Positions 49,103 through 61,511 are shown, counted from the stretch's first letter. The stretch: 64,000 bases of DNA from Erythroxylum novogranatense (GCA_029891385.1 CM057235.1:20391120-20455119), one strand, 5' to 3'. Program-made: numbers and translations. Notes: generated from the letters alone by a model not told the origin.

Positions 49103-51280
49103 TGTTGGACCCCGCTGTCGGAGCCCAACATCGGACATGAGAGCGTGGCGTGAAACGTGCTAATGATACATGTAAGGAAAAGACCCGGAAGATTAATGGG
49201 CTCTTTGGAAAACAAACTTGAAACCGCTTTCATGTGATTTAATAAACAAGGCTAAACATATCAATTTAACGATTGAGAAAGGAGACCATCGGAAGTTCAA
49301 TGGACCCATCGTGAACAATCTCAAAACTTACTTTCATGCTTTAAAACAAACATATCCATAAGTTGTTATCAAAAAGATGAGTTTTACTAAAGCTTTAAGA
49401 ACATCTCAAACCAAATTACAACTTTGAGTTCAAGAGCCAAAAATACAAAATACTCTTGAACCGATAGTACTTGAAATGAAACTAAAGTTTAAAATAAACA
49501 TGACAAAATGGAGTGCCAGTACTCAGAACTCACTCGATCTCCCTCGTCACTGAATGGGGAGATTAGAGGGTGAGCTATAAAGCTCGTGGGAACATATTTA
49601 TAATATAGTAATAAGCAAAAGTATTCAAAAATATCTCATTGTCGTGGTACTTGTTGAAATCATAGTCATTGATCATGTATATGTCATTGTCTTGAAAAAT
49701 GCTTGATTCTTGAACAATTCATGATGCATGACACGTAACAAATCATAACACATAACATAACATAACAGTTTGGGTTGTCCCTGGTTCATGACGCACTACA
49801 CATGCCATCGAAATGTTGATGTGTAGACGTAGTTTCGTGAGAGAATCCTTGTGAGAAATCCTGTGCCACAGTCGGGCAGGCAGGAGAAGCCTTTTCGTGA
49901 GTCAATGTGCACTTGACTATTCGTGAGGGACACCGTAAACTCACATAAATATGCATGATTCATATTCTTGTAAACTTGTTTGCCAAACTGGCACTTGCTT
50001 GTAATCTTGCTTGTCATGTATTTCGTAAAACTTGAATTCATGTACTTGTATTCGTGAAAGGAGAAAAACTCCCTTTTTTGAATTCTTTTCATAATTCATG
50101 AATGCAAATCACATAGCAGATTATAATCATTTATAATAGTATGTAATACGATCGTGGATGATGTAATTAAAATGCATTGAATCTTTCTTGATTTGAAACA
50201 AAACAATGAGTACTTATTTACTCTATTATAAACATGAACCCACCTGATTTCCTTGATTGTTCCTGCCTAAGAATGAGTTTCCTCTTGAGCCTCTTGATCC
50301 TCTTGCCTCACTTGATCTCCTAAAATAAGAACCAAAATCTCATTTAATAACTCTTGCTGAAACAATAATTTCATTCTTAACTTCCATCCAAAATTCCATA
50401 GTCTTAAAAACTGATTTAGAACTTCATCACTTCACAAAACTTGTAGATCTATGTCTCTAGTTTACAACGCCTTAAAAATCACCCCAAGAGGACTTCTGTA
50501 GCAAAAGATATGATCAAAACACTAAAAACCATCTGCGCTGGAAAACTGGCCTCGCCGAGACGAGGCTCGCTCGTCGCGACGAGCGGCTTTGGCTTCTTGG
50601 CGTCTTGCCTTCACGTGCGTCATGACGCGCGGACGGGAGAGACGACTCCCGAACCCAGATTTTGCCATTTTCAACCTTAAAACCTTCCCTTTCTCAACTA
50701 CAACACATCTAACCCATAAATCAAGTTCCATACTTCCATTCTAAACTCATTCTAACACCAAAAACATTAACAAAACAACAACCCATGCAAATCTACAAAT
50801 CTTTCCCATAAACCCTAACTCCATCGATTTCTACTCATACAACCTATTCTAGGTTTCCAACCATCTCAAACAAAGATAAAAGAGTTAGACTTACCTTAAG
50901 GATGCTTGAAATCTGTCGGAAAACGCCTGAGTCTAACTTCCTCTTTTCTCTTCTTCTTCTCCTCTCCTACGACCCTCTCCTCTTCTTCTTATTTCTTTCT
51001 TTCTTTCTTTTCTTATTTCTAACTCTTTAAGCCTACTCTCACTAATCATACAAATGTCCATTATACCCTCCTTGCTTAGCCTAAAACCTCTTACCTTGGG
51101 TGACTTGTCCATTTGCCCTTAAACATTTTTACTCTTCCATAACCATTTATTCCATACTAAACTCAATTAAATCCAAATTTTCCATTACTACTTTCAATAA
51201 AATCAAACTATGCCATAAATCATAAATCAATTAAATTCATACTTAGTAACTTCAAGAAAACAAAAATTTGGGGCCCAACA
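49103..51280 (-). mobile_element. Solo LTR related to the 107-9089 Gypsy family, minus orientation (2178 bp)
   Basis: The ends are TGTTGGACCCC and GGGCCCAACA. In reverse, the landmarks follow the same order as in the 107-2801 LTR: LTR start, purine-rich GA tract (about 50930-51000), CGTCGCGACG block (about 50560-50640), ACGAGCTTTATAGCTC near 49570, LTR end. No internal region or second LTR exists. TCTCACA occurs at 49090-49096 and 51281-51287, but the left copy is six bases (ACAACA) away from the terminus. Confidence 0.8.
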
Positions 51281-51287
51281 TCTCACA

Positions 51288-52240
51288 TACAAGATAAAAA
51301 TGGAGTGTTTAAGGTAGAATCTTAAGGATTAAAATAGAATGCCTACAATGGATTTTGTGATATGGAATTAAAACAAATAAACTAAAATGAGATATCTAAA
51401 ATAGTTCATACTATTTAATCCTTCCTCATGTGGGTCATTTGGAAATAACCTCTTTATTAGTTAGGGGTAAGGCTATATACTACTAGATTTCTTTAGATCA
51501 TGTGTCTCAGTGAGAATTCTACTGGGTGTTATTGTTGTTGTTGTAGTCCATGTTATTTAAAATTAAGATGGGATGCCCAAAACATACCTTAAGGCTTAAA
51601 TATAAAAAGGAATGTTTATAATGGATCTTGAGCTTGCAGTTAAAACAAAAAGTCTTGAATGAATCTTAGGCTTTAAAATTAAAATAGAATAGGGATTAAA
51701 ACTAAAATAAAATGCTTAGAATGAATTTTATGGATTATAAATTATAATGGCTTTTTTTATAATGGATTTTAGGGCTTGGAGGTAAAATGGAATGCTTATA
51801 ATCAACGTTAGGGCTAAAGCTCAGATGGAATGTCTAAAATGAATAGTTGGACTTAAAGCTAAAGTAGAATTAGAAATGGATCTTAGATACTAAAACTAAA
51901 AAAAAAAATTTAGAATGAATTTTTGAGCTTAATGCTAAAATAGAATACCTATACTAGATATTGAAGATTAGAAGAACTAAAAGTCAAAATGTGTTTAGGG
52001 TTTTTGCTGAGATCTTAGGCTTAAAAAATGAGAAAAATCCTTAGAAGGTTTTATAACTTGAAATGGATTAAAAGATTAAAAACATGATTAAGAATATCGG
52101 TAAGATGGTACCTGAATTATTAATAGATTTTGAAATTATTTTAAAATAAAGAATGCCTAGATTTTGTAGTTAGTATTTAAGACTTTAGATGAATTTGAAT
52201 TTGATTATAAATAAAGAAAGATTAGGATTTAATGGTTTCA
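51288..52240. repeat. Degenerate short-period repeat field
   Basis: Variants of TTAGGGCTTAAAGCTAAAATAGAATGCTTAGAATGGA recur many times with a loose period of about 40-60 bp. They are strongly diverged and without coding capacity. A retroposon tail is inserted near 51455-51546. Confidence 0.6.
51455..51546 (+). mobile_element. Non-LTR retroposon 3' end with TTG tail
   Basis: The sequence TTAGGGGTAAGGCT...ACTGGGTGTTATTGTTGTTGTTG ends in a TTG microsatellite tail. It resembles the retroposon end at 55534-55625 read on the minus strand. Such TTG or GAT tails are known for plant non-LTR retroposons. Confidence 0.5.
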
Positions 52241-53859
52241 AATCTAGAGTTTTAGATGAGCTTTTGTTTTATTTTGTTTCCATCCCTTTGTCTCGATAAT
52301 AAGCAAATTGTATAATATTTAACAAACAAAATTTTAAGAAAATGTTAATTTAGGTTCAATTTAAGATTATACTTAGTATTAAGTGCATCCATTTCAATCA
52401 CATTACCTAATATTTTGAAAATTAATGCACAAACTTGGTTAAGGTCTTATTAATGTATCAAAAAATTTTGATCATAATTAATTAGGTCTAAAAGAAAATA
52501 AAACATATAATTTATATAACATGCAACAATTTCTCGAATGGCAATGTCCTGGATCAAGCTCTAATATATCCAAGCTCAAGCGTAGCCTGTAGTTTTGTGA
52601 TCACATTTAGGCTCTACTTAAAATCCAAAGAGTAGAATTTTGTAACTTGAAGTTTGATTAGGTTTGATTGATCTAAAGTCTAATCATATTCGATTATTCG
52701 ATTAAATTCAAGTTAAGTCTAATTAAATATATTTTTAATTTTTTAAAAATTAAAGAAATAGTAGTTTTTATCTTAAAAAATTAGATTCTGGATTAGGTTA
52801 AGCTTAATAGCCCAAATTTGAACTTAGTTTAAAGCTTAAAAAATTTTAAAAATAATTTCAGCTTATTTCGGGCCAAACACATTACCTTTAGACTATATCA
52901 AGTTAAGCAATATTGAACTAAGTAGGCAAGCCTTACCCTTACCAGTCCTCTACACTTTCCACCCCATTCACTAAAATAGTAAAATAAACATTCCTTTAGA
53001 GAAATGTGTAAATTCCAAATTCGCGTCTTCTCCACTAGCATGTGCTAAGTGCAATATGCAATATCCCATTGTTACCAAAAAATAATATATTGTATCAAAA
53101 TGTTACTAATAGTTTTGAATTGTACATATTGGTACCCGAAATATAAGAAATTTTCAGACACCCCTCCTATAAATGCCACAAAAAATACCCAACAACTCAA
53201 CTTATAAACTATTAAACACATAAAAGAAGCCATCTGTTGTTAAATTAGAGAAACGCCAATGATAATCTTCTTCTTCTTCATCTTTTTTCTGTCAACTATT
53301 CTAGCTGATGTGTGCCTTAATGTGCTATTTTTCTCTTGCATGTGATAGTTCTCTTATAGGTTCCCTCATTGTGCTTGTTTTGCAGAAAATTTGGAGGAAG
53401 TTGTGGGTGTTAACAACCCCAAAATCCCTTAACACTTAGGTAAATTTCTAGTTGCCATTTTATGTCTTTTGTTGTAATTTTTGATCATCCTACACTAGAT
53501 TATAGTTGTTTTGCATGTTGTGGTTGTTTGGAACAATAATTGAAATTGCTTGAAAGGATAAAAATGGAGAAAGTGTGACTGAAAAATGATGAATGAAGAG
53601 GAGATAGGAGAAGAGGAGGGGTCTTTTGGAAATTTAAGTTGCATGAAGGGGCAAAATAGAAAATGTAAACAATGAAGGGTAAATTTGGAATTTACTTCCA
53701 AGAAGCAAATTTTTGGTATTAATTGAAATGGATAAGGCTAAAATAGGACTTTTAATTAGTTAAGGATATTTTAGTAATTATGGTGGTTAGGTTAGTAAGG
53801 ATATTATTTACATAATTAATAATAAATTAAAAGAGAATAATGTTGGATTATTAAATGTA
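52241..53859. other. AT-rich intergenic DNA, unassigned
   Basis: No gene recognised. A stretch near 53560-53760 (GAGGAGATAGGAGAAG, GGGGCAAAAT) recalls the purine-rich part of Gypsy LTRs, but the match is too loose to call. Confidence 0.4.
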
Positions 53860-55312
53860 TTTGAGTTGAAATTTTTCGTAAATTAGTCTAATAGAATTTT
53901 GTAATGTTTAAGTCTGACGGTCCGATTAAGGAGTAAATTGGACTACAAATTAGTTGAGTCTATATTTCATTGTATTACTAATGACTTATATGATATGGTC
54001 ATATGTATTAATGAAATGTTGATTTAAAATTTTGAAAAGTTCAAATTGTTTAAATCTAAGTAGAAATTAGCATTGAGAATGTTGAAGCACTTCAATGAGA
54101 TTTGTGGTAAGTTTTAAATTTTGGTTATCTATAGGAATGAGATTCTCTAATGAATATCCTTATAAATAAATTTGTAAGAGTATGGATTTATTTAAGTAGG
54201 AAAATATAATACGAGATATTGTCGATACAATATTGTTTCCCTATAACTATGCCTAATACAATTATTTACCTTCTATAGTTCCAATTGAATTGTTTCAATT
54301 GGAACTATTACAAACCTATTAAATTATTTCAATGTATACTTATAGGAGAACAATTATCAATATAGTTGTGGGAGTAAAATGAAATTTGAAAAGTTCAAAT
54401 CTCATAATAGTACATCCAATTAGAGCTAGCGACTTTATTGATATATTTGATGTATAATTGAAAGGAAATTAGACATTGAAAGATTCACTTTCATGTTGAA
54501 TTCAAAGAGTTTATTTTGGAGATGATTGTGAATTTATCATGTCTGTAAGAAGGTTAGTAGGAGTATAGTTTTCCTCTTTAGTGGGAGTATGTAGAGACAT
54601 ATTGCTCGAAAAGAACAACAAATCTAACTTTCAATTGTTGAAAATATAATTGTTTAGAACAACTCTTATTAGTTAAGAAAAGGTAACAACTTAGTTCTGG
54701 GAATTAGATCTGTAGAGATAGAGGGAATTAGATCTATGGAGATAGATTGGATATTGTTCACCTATTCTAACTACTAGTACATAGATAATGTACCAAAGAT
54801 GTTTAGCATTTGAGATACAAGATACTTATAAAGTATCAAAGATATCCATTATTCTATATATGAGTTGATATCTAAGCTCAAGATAATAAGGATATAATTT
54901 TCGAAGTAATCCCTAATTAAGGTTTATTTATTTAGAACATTATCATTCAAGATTGGAAAGGCTCCAATGTAGTAATGGTTACTAATTAAGTCATAATACA
55001 TTTTTCATTTAGTGGAAATGATTAATTGGATTAATAAGTTCTTTAAAGAACTTGATATAGTTCATTGCATTGTTCATGAAAGTAACGTACTATAGAACAT
55101 TAGAGCTATTGGGTATGTAAAAAGGTAACGTCTTATCAAAGATCCAAGTATGTGTTTAGACATTTTTTTCTTAATTATGATGATAATTAAGATGAAAGTT
55201 GTGAGATTTAAGCAAATGCTTACTATAAAGAATCTTGTCGAATTCTCACTAATCGTCATATTGTATTATGGTATGAAATAGTTAAACGATTGGTTTAGTT
55301 CAACTGGGAGAT
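53860..55312 (+). mobile_element. Copia 3' internal non-coding region
   Basis: It ends in AACTGGGAGAT, a Copia-type polypurine tract directly before the LTR start at 55313. No pol domain is readable. It holds a perfect 15-bp stem with a 4-nt loop (54275-54308, ATAGTTCCAATTGAA) and an 18-bp palindrome, AAGTTCTTTAAAGAACTT, near 55038. Confidence 0.5.
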
Positions 55313-55533
55313 TGTTGGTTTATACCTTACAGCCAATCGTTTTGGTTGTAGTTTATTGACAATTATTTAAAGTCATTCTTTATCTTGTACATGTTTAGAT
55401 ATATATGATAAAGTCCAAAAAATAATTTTGCATTACAAATGAAATTATAATGAGATTATATTTATGAGATTCATATTGTATTATGTATTATTCGTAAATT
55501 GTTCCTAATCATTGTTTTATTAAGATTGGACAT

Positions 55534-57560
55534 TCATCATCATCATCACCCAATCCGAAATCCCACAATGAAGTAGGGTCTGGGAAGGTCCGATAGTACG
55601 CAGCCTTACCCCTACATAGTAGAGAGGCTATTTCTAGTGGACCCACATGCAAATGAGACAATAAAAGAATGATGCAAGTAATAGAAACAATTCATAAAAC
55701 GTAAAATAAATGAAAATACAAGTAAAGGAGAAATAAAAGCACTAAATAGAAATAATAATAAAATACCCAAATCTTAAGATATATCTAAAATAAATGCAAA
55801 TAACACTAATACTACTAATCACAAATAATTAATAATAATAATAATAATATAATTAATTAATTAATTAATAAAACAAATACAAAAAGTCAATAAATAAATA
55901 AATAATAATATAATAGTAATACAATAGATCGAAGGAAAGTAATACCAGAGTTCCAACCAAAGGGGTACTTAGTCCTGATTTACTGTTAAAACTAAGAAAG
56001 GAAGAGAAGCCTAGACAGTTGATCGAGTAGGGGCCCATTGGTCAACCCGGATACCCATGAAACATTTATGCATATCTAACCTAGGCCTTTGAAAAAAAAG
56101 AGAGCAGGGATATTAAATGACCCACTGACAGAAAACTCAGCAGTGACCGATTAACACAAGCATGAAAAGCAACGCAAAGATGGCAGAATCGAATTTATAA
56201 AGGGAACGACAGAGAAAAATAAAAAGAAACAATAGGGTACGAAACAATGTTTTTCACGGCTTAGGCGTCCGATAAGTCTCTTCTGTAGGGCATGCAAGAA
56301 GGTGCCCGCGGTGCGGTGAAGTGAATCTAATGGGAAAGGCTTTGACAAAAAGTTGCTGTACTAAACGGAGGAAAAGCCAAAGGAGTTGTCTTATATAAGA
56401 AAACATGTCCGTCTAAAGTGGACTTGTCAGGTGGCTCAAGGACATAATGGAGGGGACGTGTGTTGCGTCGGACACAACACGACCGTGAAAGAATGATTCG
56501 CGAGGGTGACGCATGTCATCGAGCATCACTGCCTTACAAAAGTAGTCTGTTGACGCAAACAGGAATTATAGACATAACTTAGATGACGAGCCCAAGCTGT
56601 CTTGGTCCATCGCGAGGTCCCACGAGACGCATCCATGTTCTGTTGATTTAAGGAGACCAACCCCAGTTTACAAAGGATGAGAGTAAATGATCGTGGCAAA
56701 TGAGAAAAAAAGAAAAAGAAAAGAAAACTCAGTTGCTCATAGCCACCAACTTCAACTAAGCTGGAAACCCCCAAGCTTCCTCCCACGCAAACACCATGCA
56801 AGTACCAGAAAACAACCAACCCCCAGATTATAAAAATGGTCGCACTTCACAGATATGACTAAAAGCAGCTTACTAACAAGAAAATGTCCAATGACAACCA
56901 GTAACAAACTTCCACTAAAGCTTTAAAAAAATAAAAATAAAAAGGTGTGCACCTGGAAACTGGACGTTTGGGCAGAGGCGGGTAAACTCGCTCCATGCAA
57001 GCATTACCAAAGCATAAATAAAATAAAATCTATTACCTGATGTACTGGAATGTCATATGTTTCGCAACTCTCATTTTGAGCTCAACGAGCCCTATCATAT
57101 TGGTGCAAGCCTTTGGTTTTGAAGCAAGCAATGGAGATATATGTATATACAACAAACACAATATGTAACAAGCAAAAAAAAGGAAAAGGATAAAGGAAAG
57201 GGAAGGCAAACCGAGATGATTGGCACAGATCTTGAGAGTCTTAGCTTCCCTCCCCCTACTTTTTGACCCCAGTGAGTGCCTAGCAAAAACCATCTTATAC
57301 TTTTTACCAGTCTTCTCCCACAACCTCCTAAATGTCCCTCCCTCTTGACTCAGCAACCAAGTAGCAGACATATACATATTACCAGGATTTTGTAGTAACT
57401 TTGAATTTGTGAGCTTATTGGCCTCTCGCTAACATTTGCTCAAAATTCTCAAGGGACTCAAGCCTTTGGATTAGAAGTTGCTGCCTGAACTTCTTGATGA
57501 ATGCCTCTGCACTTTCGTTGATATCTGTGGATGGCCTGCTCTCCAGCTTCTGCATCCACT
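55534..57560 (-). mobile_element. Retroposon-like insertion with a GAT tail and a captured host gene fragment
   Basis: Both borders are clear by comparison with the uninterrupted family copy iii. Read on the minus strand it starts inside an exon (57415-57560), runs through about 1.8 kb, and ends in a retroposon-like 3' end (GGGGTAAGGCTGCGTAC...GGGATTTCGGATTGGG) with a GATGATGATGATGA tail at 55534-55549. AAT and AATT microsatellites lie at about 55830-55910. No clear target duplication was found. Alternatives are a genomic fragment inserted by double-strand break repair, or a nested SINE at its edge. Confidence 0.55.
57415..57560 (-). pseudogene. C-terminal fragment of a DUF761-type plant protein
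   Basis: The minus-strand frame reads KWMQKLESRPS, then DINESAEAFIKKFRQQLLIQ, then SLENFEQMLARGQ and a TAA stop at 57415-57417. This matches the DUF761 pattern of plant proteins: an acidic start, AEAFIKKF, then a run ending in ExMLARG. The fragment starts exactly at the insertion border, so the rest of the gene is missing. The copied C-terminus itself is undamaged. The function of DUF761 proteins is largely unknown. Confidence 0.75.
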
Positions 57561-58668
57561 TTAATAGAACGTAAAAAGACTAGCACACATTATATTTTTC
57601 CTTATGAAGGAAATGGTTGATCTCATAGGCTAAAGCAGTCAATCCTGATATGAAAGTCCATTTGGAAAATTAATTTTATGTCTATAGAATTCTCATCATG
57701 ATGATTGTATAAGTGATCTTTTAACTGGAAGTAATTAAAGTTATCTTGTATAAGGATTGCTATGTTTTGATATTACTTATGTCCTGTTTAACCATGGGTT
57801 GTTCAATCAGTAGTCATTGGATGTAACATGAATAATATGGATGTAGTTGTGTGATCAAGATAGGATTCATCACCCTAAAGTAATTAGGGAGAATATTCTA
57901 TTATTCTTGATTAGTATTGATTCAGGAAATCCTTGGCCAAAATGAAATGACATTTTGTAAATAGTTTACGAAAGGCATTAATTAAATCGATAACTAATGG
58001 TGGAAAACTAATATGATTGGAATCAAAATAGAGTAAACATTAATTCCATACTTTATGTCTAATCAGAATATTGTATGATGAAAGGACTGAATTATGTAAA
58101 AAAATCATGCATGGAATGGTTAGTCAAAACTACTTTAACATTTCTAAATATTTGGGTAGTTATGACACATTGCTAGACGTCAATCTTGATCTATGATTAT
58201 AAATTATTTAATTAGAGAATTAAAGATAAATTAAAAAGAGTTTTAATTTATCTAATTCTAATTATGAATTAGAATTATAATTTGTAATCATTGCTAACAT
58301 CTCTGGGAACCTAATGGGTCTCATATATAGTTAGGGTTGAAGAGAGCAAAGTTAATTTAATCAAGTTGGGCTTAATTGTAAAGTTTGAGAAACTTTATGA
58401 TTAAATATGAGATATTTAATAAGTACGGACCAATATGAAATATTGCATCTTATTTACAAAAAGTTTGTATTTAATTAGAATTACTTGTAATTCTAATTAA
58501 AGTTTAATTTAAATTAGAATTTAATTTCAATAAAATTACTAAAACATCCTAAACCTATTACAAATAGGCTTAAGTTCTAATTGAACACTTCTTTCTTAAC
58601 CATCTCTGTAAGAGTTACAGAGTTGTCTCAGCCCATTCTGTGAATACCGTTAGAGGTTGGACACTTAT

Positions 58669-60899
58669 TATTGGATCGAAAAAATAAAACATGCATGATT
58701 TGGATAAAATGGTAGATTTCAAAACTTTTTAAAAATCAAAATTGTAGCGAAAGCAATATAACCAAATCAACACGTCAAGCCATACATGATACAATATATG
58801 GAAAATAATTATCATAAGAATAAGATAGAGATTATATTACCGACTCCTTCTCTATAGCTTTAACTCCTTGATGTTCTATCCTATCCTTGGTAATATATCC
58901 TCTCACAAATGATGTAACCTCTTCTCGTTATTGTATCATCTTTTCGTTATTGTATCCTCGACCAATCTGATCTACTAATTATTCTTCTTGGATAACTTGG
59001 TTAACAAGCTCCTTTGGTGGGAAAGAAGAAGAAAACTTTAGAGGAGATTTTTTTAGAAGAATGAAGCCAAAGATGAGACATCTCTCATGCAAATTTCGGC
59101 TAACACATGCAAGAAAGGAGAGAGAGAGTAAAAAATGCAAGAACACTTTCTCACTTCTTCTCAATTTCGGTTAACCTCAAAAGAAAGAAGAGATTTACAT
59201 CAAATGCATCACTTCATTCTTTAATCAATCATAAAGAAGCCAATAAATGAGACTCTTCTCATTTTTCTTTAAGATGGCTATATGAAAAGACTATTAACTT
59301 AAATAAGACATATCAATTTTGGTTTTTAGTGATGAAAGAAGGAAGATGGTCCATCAAATACACCTCTTTCTTCTTTAATCTAATGAATAGGTTACATGCT
59401 ATCATTAAAAGACCACCATTACTCCATTTAATGATAATATCATTACTCTATTTAATGATGCTAAAGCATGTTAAAAACCATCTTAAATATAGCAAACTAA
59501 TGTTAAATGTGCAGCGACTTTGGTTTAATTTGATTAATTTGATTAATTAGATTAAAACAAAGTTATTAAAGCACATTTTGTCCATTAAAACTGAAATTCC
59601 TCCTCCATTTATTAGCTGCACATTTTGTCCATTAAAACTGAAATTTCTCCTCCATTTATCAGCTGCACATTTTGTCCATTAAAACCGAAATTCCTCCTCC
59701 ATTTATCTTTAATAACTTTGTTTTAATTTAATTAATCAAATTAAACCAAATTCTAGCCCATTTCTAAATGTTCATTTGAGCTTTTAATTAACCATTAATT
59801 AGTGCAAGCCTAACATTCAATCATGGGCTTTAAAACCTCAATATATATTTCTTACTTTGCTTGATAACTTTCCTTAAAGCTAAATAGGGAATCTAATTGA
59901 ACTTATATAATTCAAGCTCCAATAAGCCCAAAATTAATTTAACCTCATTATAATTAATTCTAGTTTATTAACTAATTATTATTCTACTAAAGACAATTAG
60001 TTGAACTCTTGAATTACTAAATATTATAAGAACACATATTTCAAATAAGATGTTCAATTGCAAACCCTATTATGAATCTTATTATAGCCATCCGAACAAA
60101 AAAATGTAAAATTATCATTTTGCCCTTATATTGGTCCCATTTTACTCTATATAGTGATTAACACACAAGATCTCATCTTGGTGTTAAAATTTGAGGGGTA
60201 GCTAGTCCATCAAACTCCTGGCGCTAGTTTAATCACCAATCTCCATAAAACATCTAGAAATGATGATATCACTATAAACTCTTTATTTGAGTAAATATTT
60301 CATAATACATGTTTCAATTAATAATTCCAATATGCATACACTGGATTAATACTCTGTAAGAATTCATTACAATCATATGAAGAATTATAATGAAACATAC
60401 ATGAGTTCACCACTCATCAAGATTGTGGTCCATAATAAGCAAATGCTAAAATGTATGTTTTAAGACTAAAGTAACGGCCTACTTTATTCTTAAAAACATA
60501 CTTGATTCTAGATTTATTTAATGCTGCCATTATCGATAGTCAGCTACTATCATGATATGAAACTCATCATTCCCTTGAAGTAAACTCCTTTACTTACGTG
60601 GAGATAAATCGCAACATTATAATCTAAACCATAATCAAGCGACCAACTTGATTATTCAACTGTGAATCAATTAATTTAGATTTTAATAATATACATGTTT
60701 CACATGCATTTCTATGTATATGTATATTACTTACAAAAGAATCTCGGTACCTTATAACTAAATATATAATGCTCATAAAAATCAAACTCTTTTGTTTTAT
60801 TAATAATAAATATTTTCATTACAAAAGTAACTGGAAAAAAATTAAGCTATAAGTAAATACACTTGCTTTCTAGGGCACTATATTTACATAACTTCAACA
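58669..60899 (-). mobile_element. Copia-type solo LTR, minus orientation (2231 bp)
   Basis: It is flanked by the duplication CTTAT (58664-58668 and 60900-60904). The right end CTTCAACA is the complement of the LTR start TGTTGAAG. The left end TATTGGATCG is one base away from the expected TGTTGG. No internal coding domain is present. It contains a hairpin with tandem repeats at 59519-59750. It is the youngest insertion in copy iv that keeps an exact duplication. Confidence 0.75.
59519..59750. repeat. Inverted repeat enclosing three 47-bp tandem units
   Basis: The arms are 59519-59571 and 59707-59750 (TTTGGTTTAATTTGATTAAT...AAAGTTATTAAAG and its complement). Between them, units starting GCACATTTTGTCCATTAAA lie at 59571, 59618 and 59665, nearly identical. 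The left arm has an extra copy of TTGATTAAT. Confidence 0.85.
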
Positions 60900-61135
60900 C
60901 TTATGCAGTTACAGTGGATGAGACAGATTGGTTTCGAAAATGAGGTATATAACAAGATTATGATCAAGTTTTGAAATAAGGTACGAATTAAGATTCATGA
61001 TTTTATTATGATTTATGTGTTAATCAATTTATATAATTAAAGAGATCTTGGTTTTTGGGAAATCAAAAGTACAAAAAAGTTTTATGATTTTTTTTATTGT
61101 AGACGTGGTCAAATCCTGGCACAGTTTCCCTACAT

Positions 61136-61511
61136 TGCAAGAAATCTAACAAGATCTAAAGATACTGTTAGACTTAAGCAAATCCTCAAGGAATAGAGAA
61201 AATTGGCAAACCCATCAAGATCATGCGTTACCACCCCTATAGCCACTGCCATTGTAAGTAACAAAAGCAAAAACATGATGTTCCTCAAGAACAAACTTTC
61301 TTTATCAAATAAATTTGCTCATGAATCATCGAACAACCCTGTTGCTAAGGGCCACCTTCTCGTATGCTTTAGGGAAGATCATAAGAGATATGTAGTCCCC
61401 ATAAGGTATTTGAGTTATCGTGCTTTTCACATATTACTATGAGAAGCAGAAGAGGAATTTGGGCTTGGACAAATGAGATTTTTTAAGGATTCTATGTGTA
61501 GTTATCATTGA
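61136..61511 (+). pseudogene. SAUR-like auxin-responsive gene, pseudogene
   Basis: A frame reads DTVRLKQILKE, stop, RKLAN, then a linker, then GHLLVCFREDHKRYVVPIRYL, YRAFHILL, stop, EAEEEFGL. This matches the SAUR fold: VRLKQ...W, GH-x-V-x-V, RYVVP-x-x-YL, EAEEEFG. A TAG at 61194-61196 replaces the Trp expected in the KEW motif, and a TGA at 61440-61442 sits before EAEEEFG. A further frame break seems to separate the KKSNKI-like start (61139 on). The segment after EAEEEFGL diverges and stops at 61509-61511. SAURs are small, intronless, auxin-induced regulators of cell growth. This copy is probably dead, although a short protein from the ATG at 61203 is possible. Confidence 0.8.

Larger units (their letters stand above)
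55313..61100 (+). mobile_element. Copia 3' LTR, family copy iv, split into three pieces
   Basis: The pieces are 55313-55533, 57561-58668 and 60900 to about 61100. They are separated by a retroposon-like insertion and by a minus-strand solo LTR. The order of landmarks matches copy iii: TGTTGGTTTATACC, then AATAGAACG...AAAAGACTAGC, then CTAATGGGTCTCA, then GTTAGAGGTTGGACA. It is preceded by a polypurine tract, so it is a 3' LTR. The right end is approximate. Confidence 0.7.

Noticed and set aside
57033..57377. 114-codon minus-strand frame next to the DUF761 fragment as a second captured exon
   Set aside because: It begins in 3'-flanking sequence, has no recognised family, and its second half is a low-complexity hydrophobic run. 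It is left inside the retroposon-like insertion.
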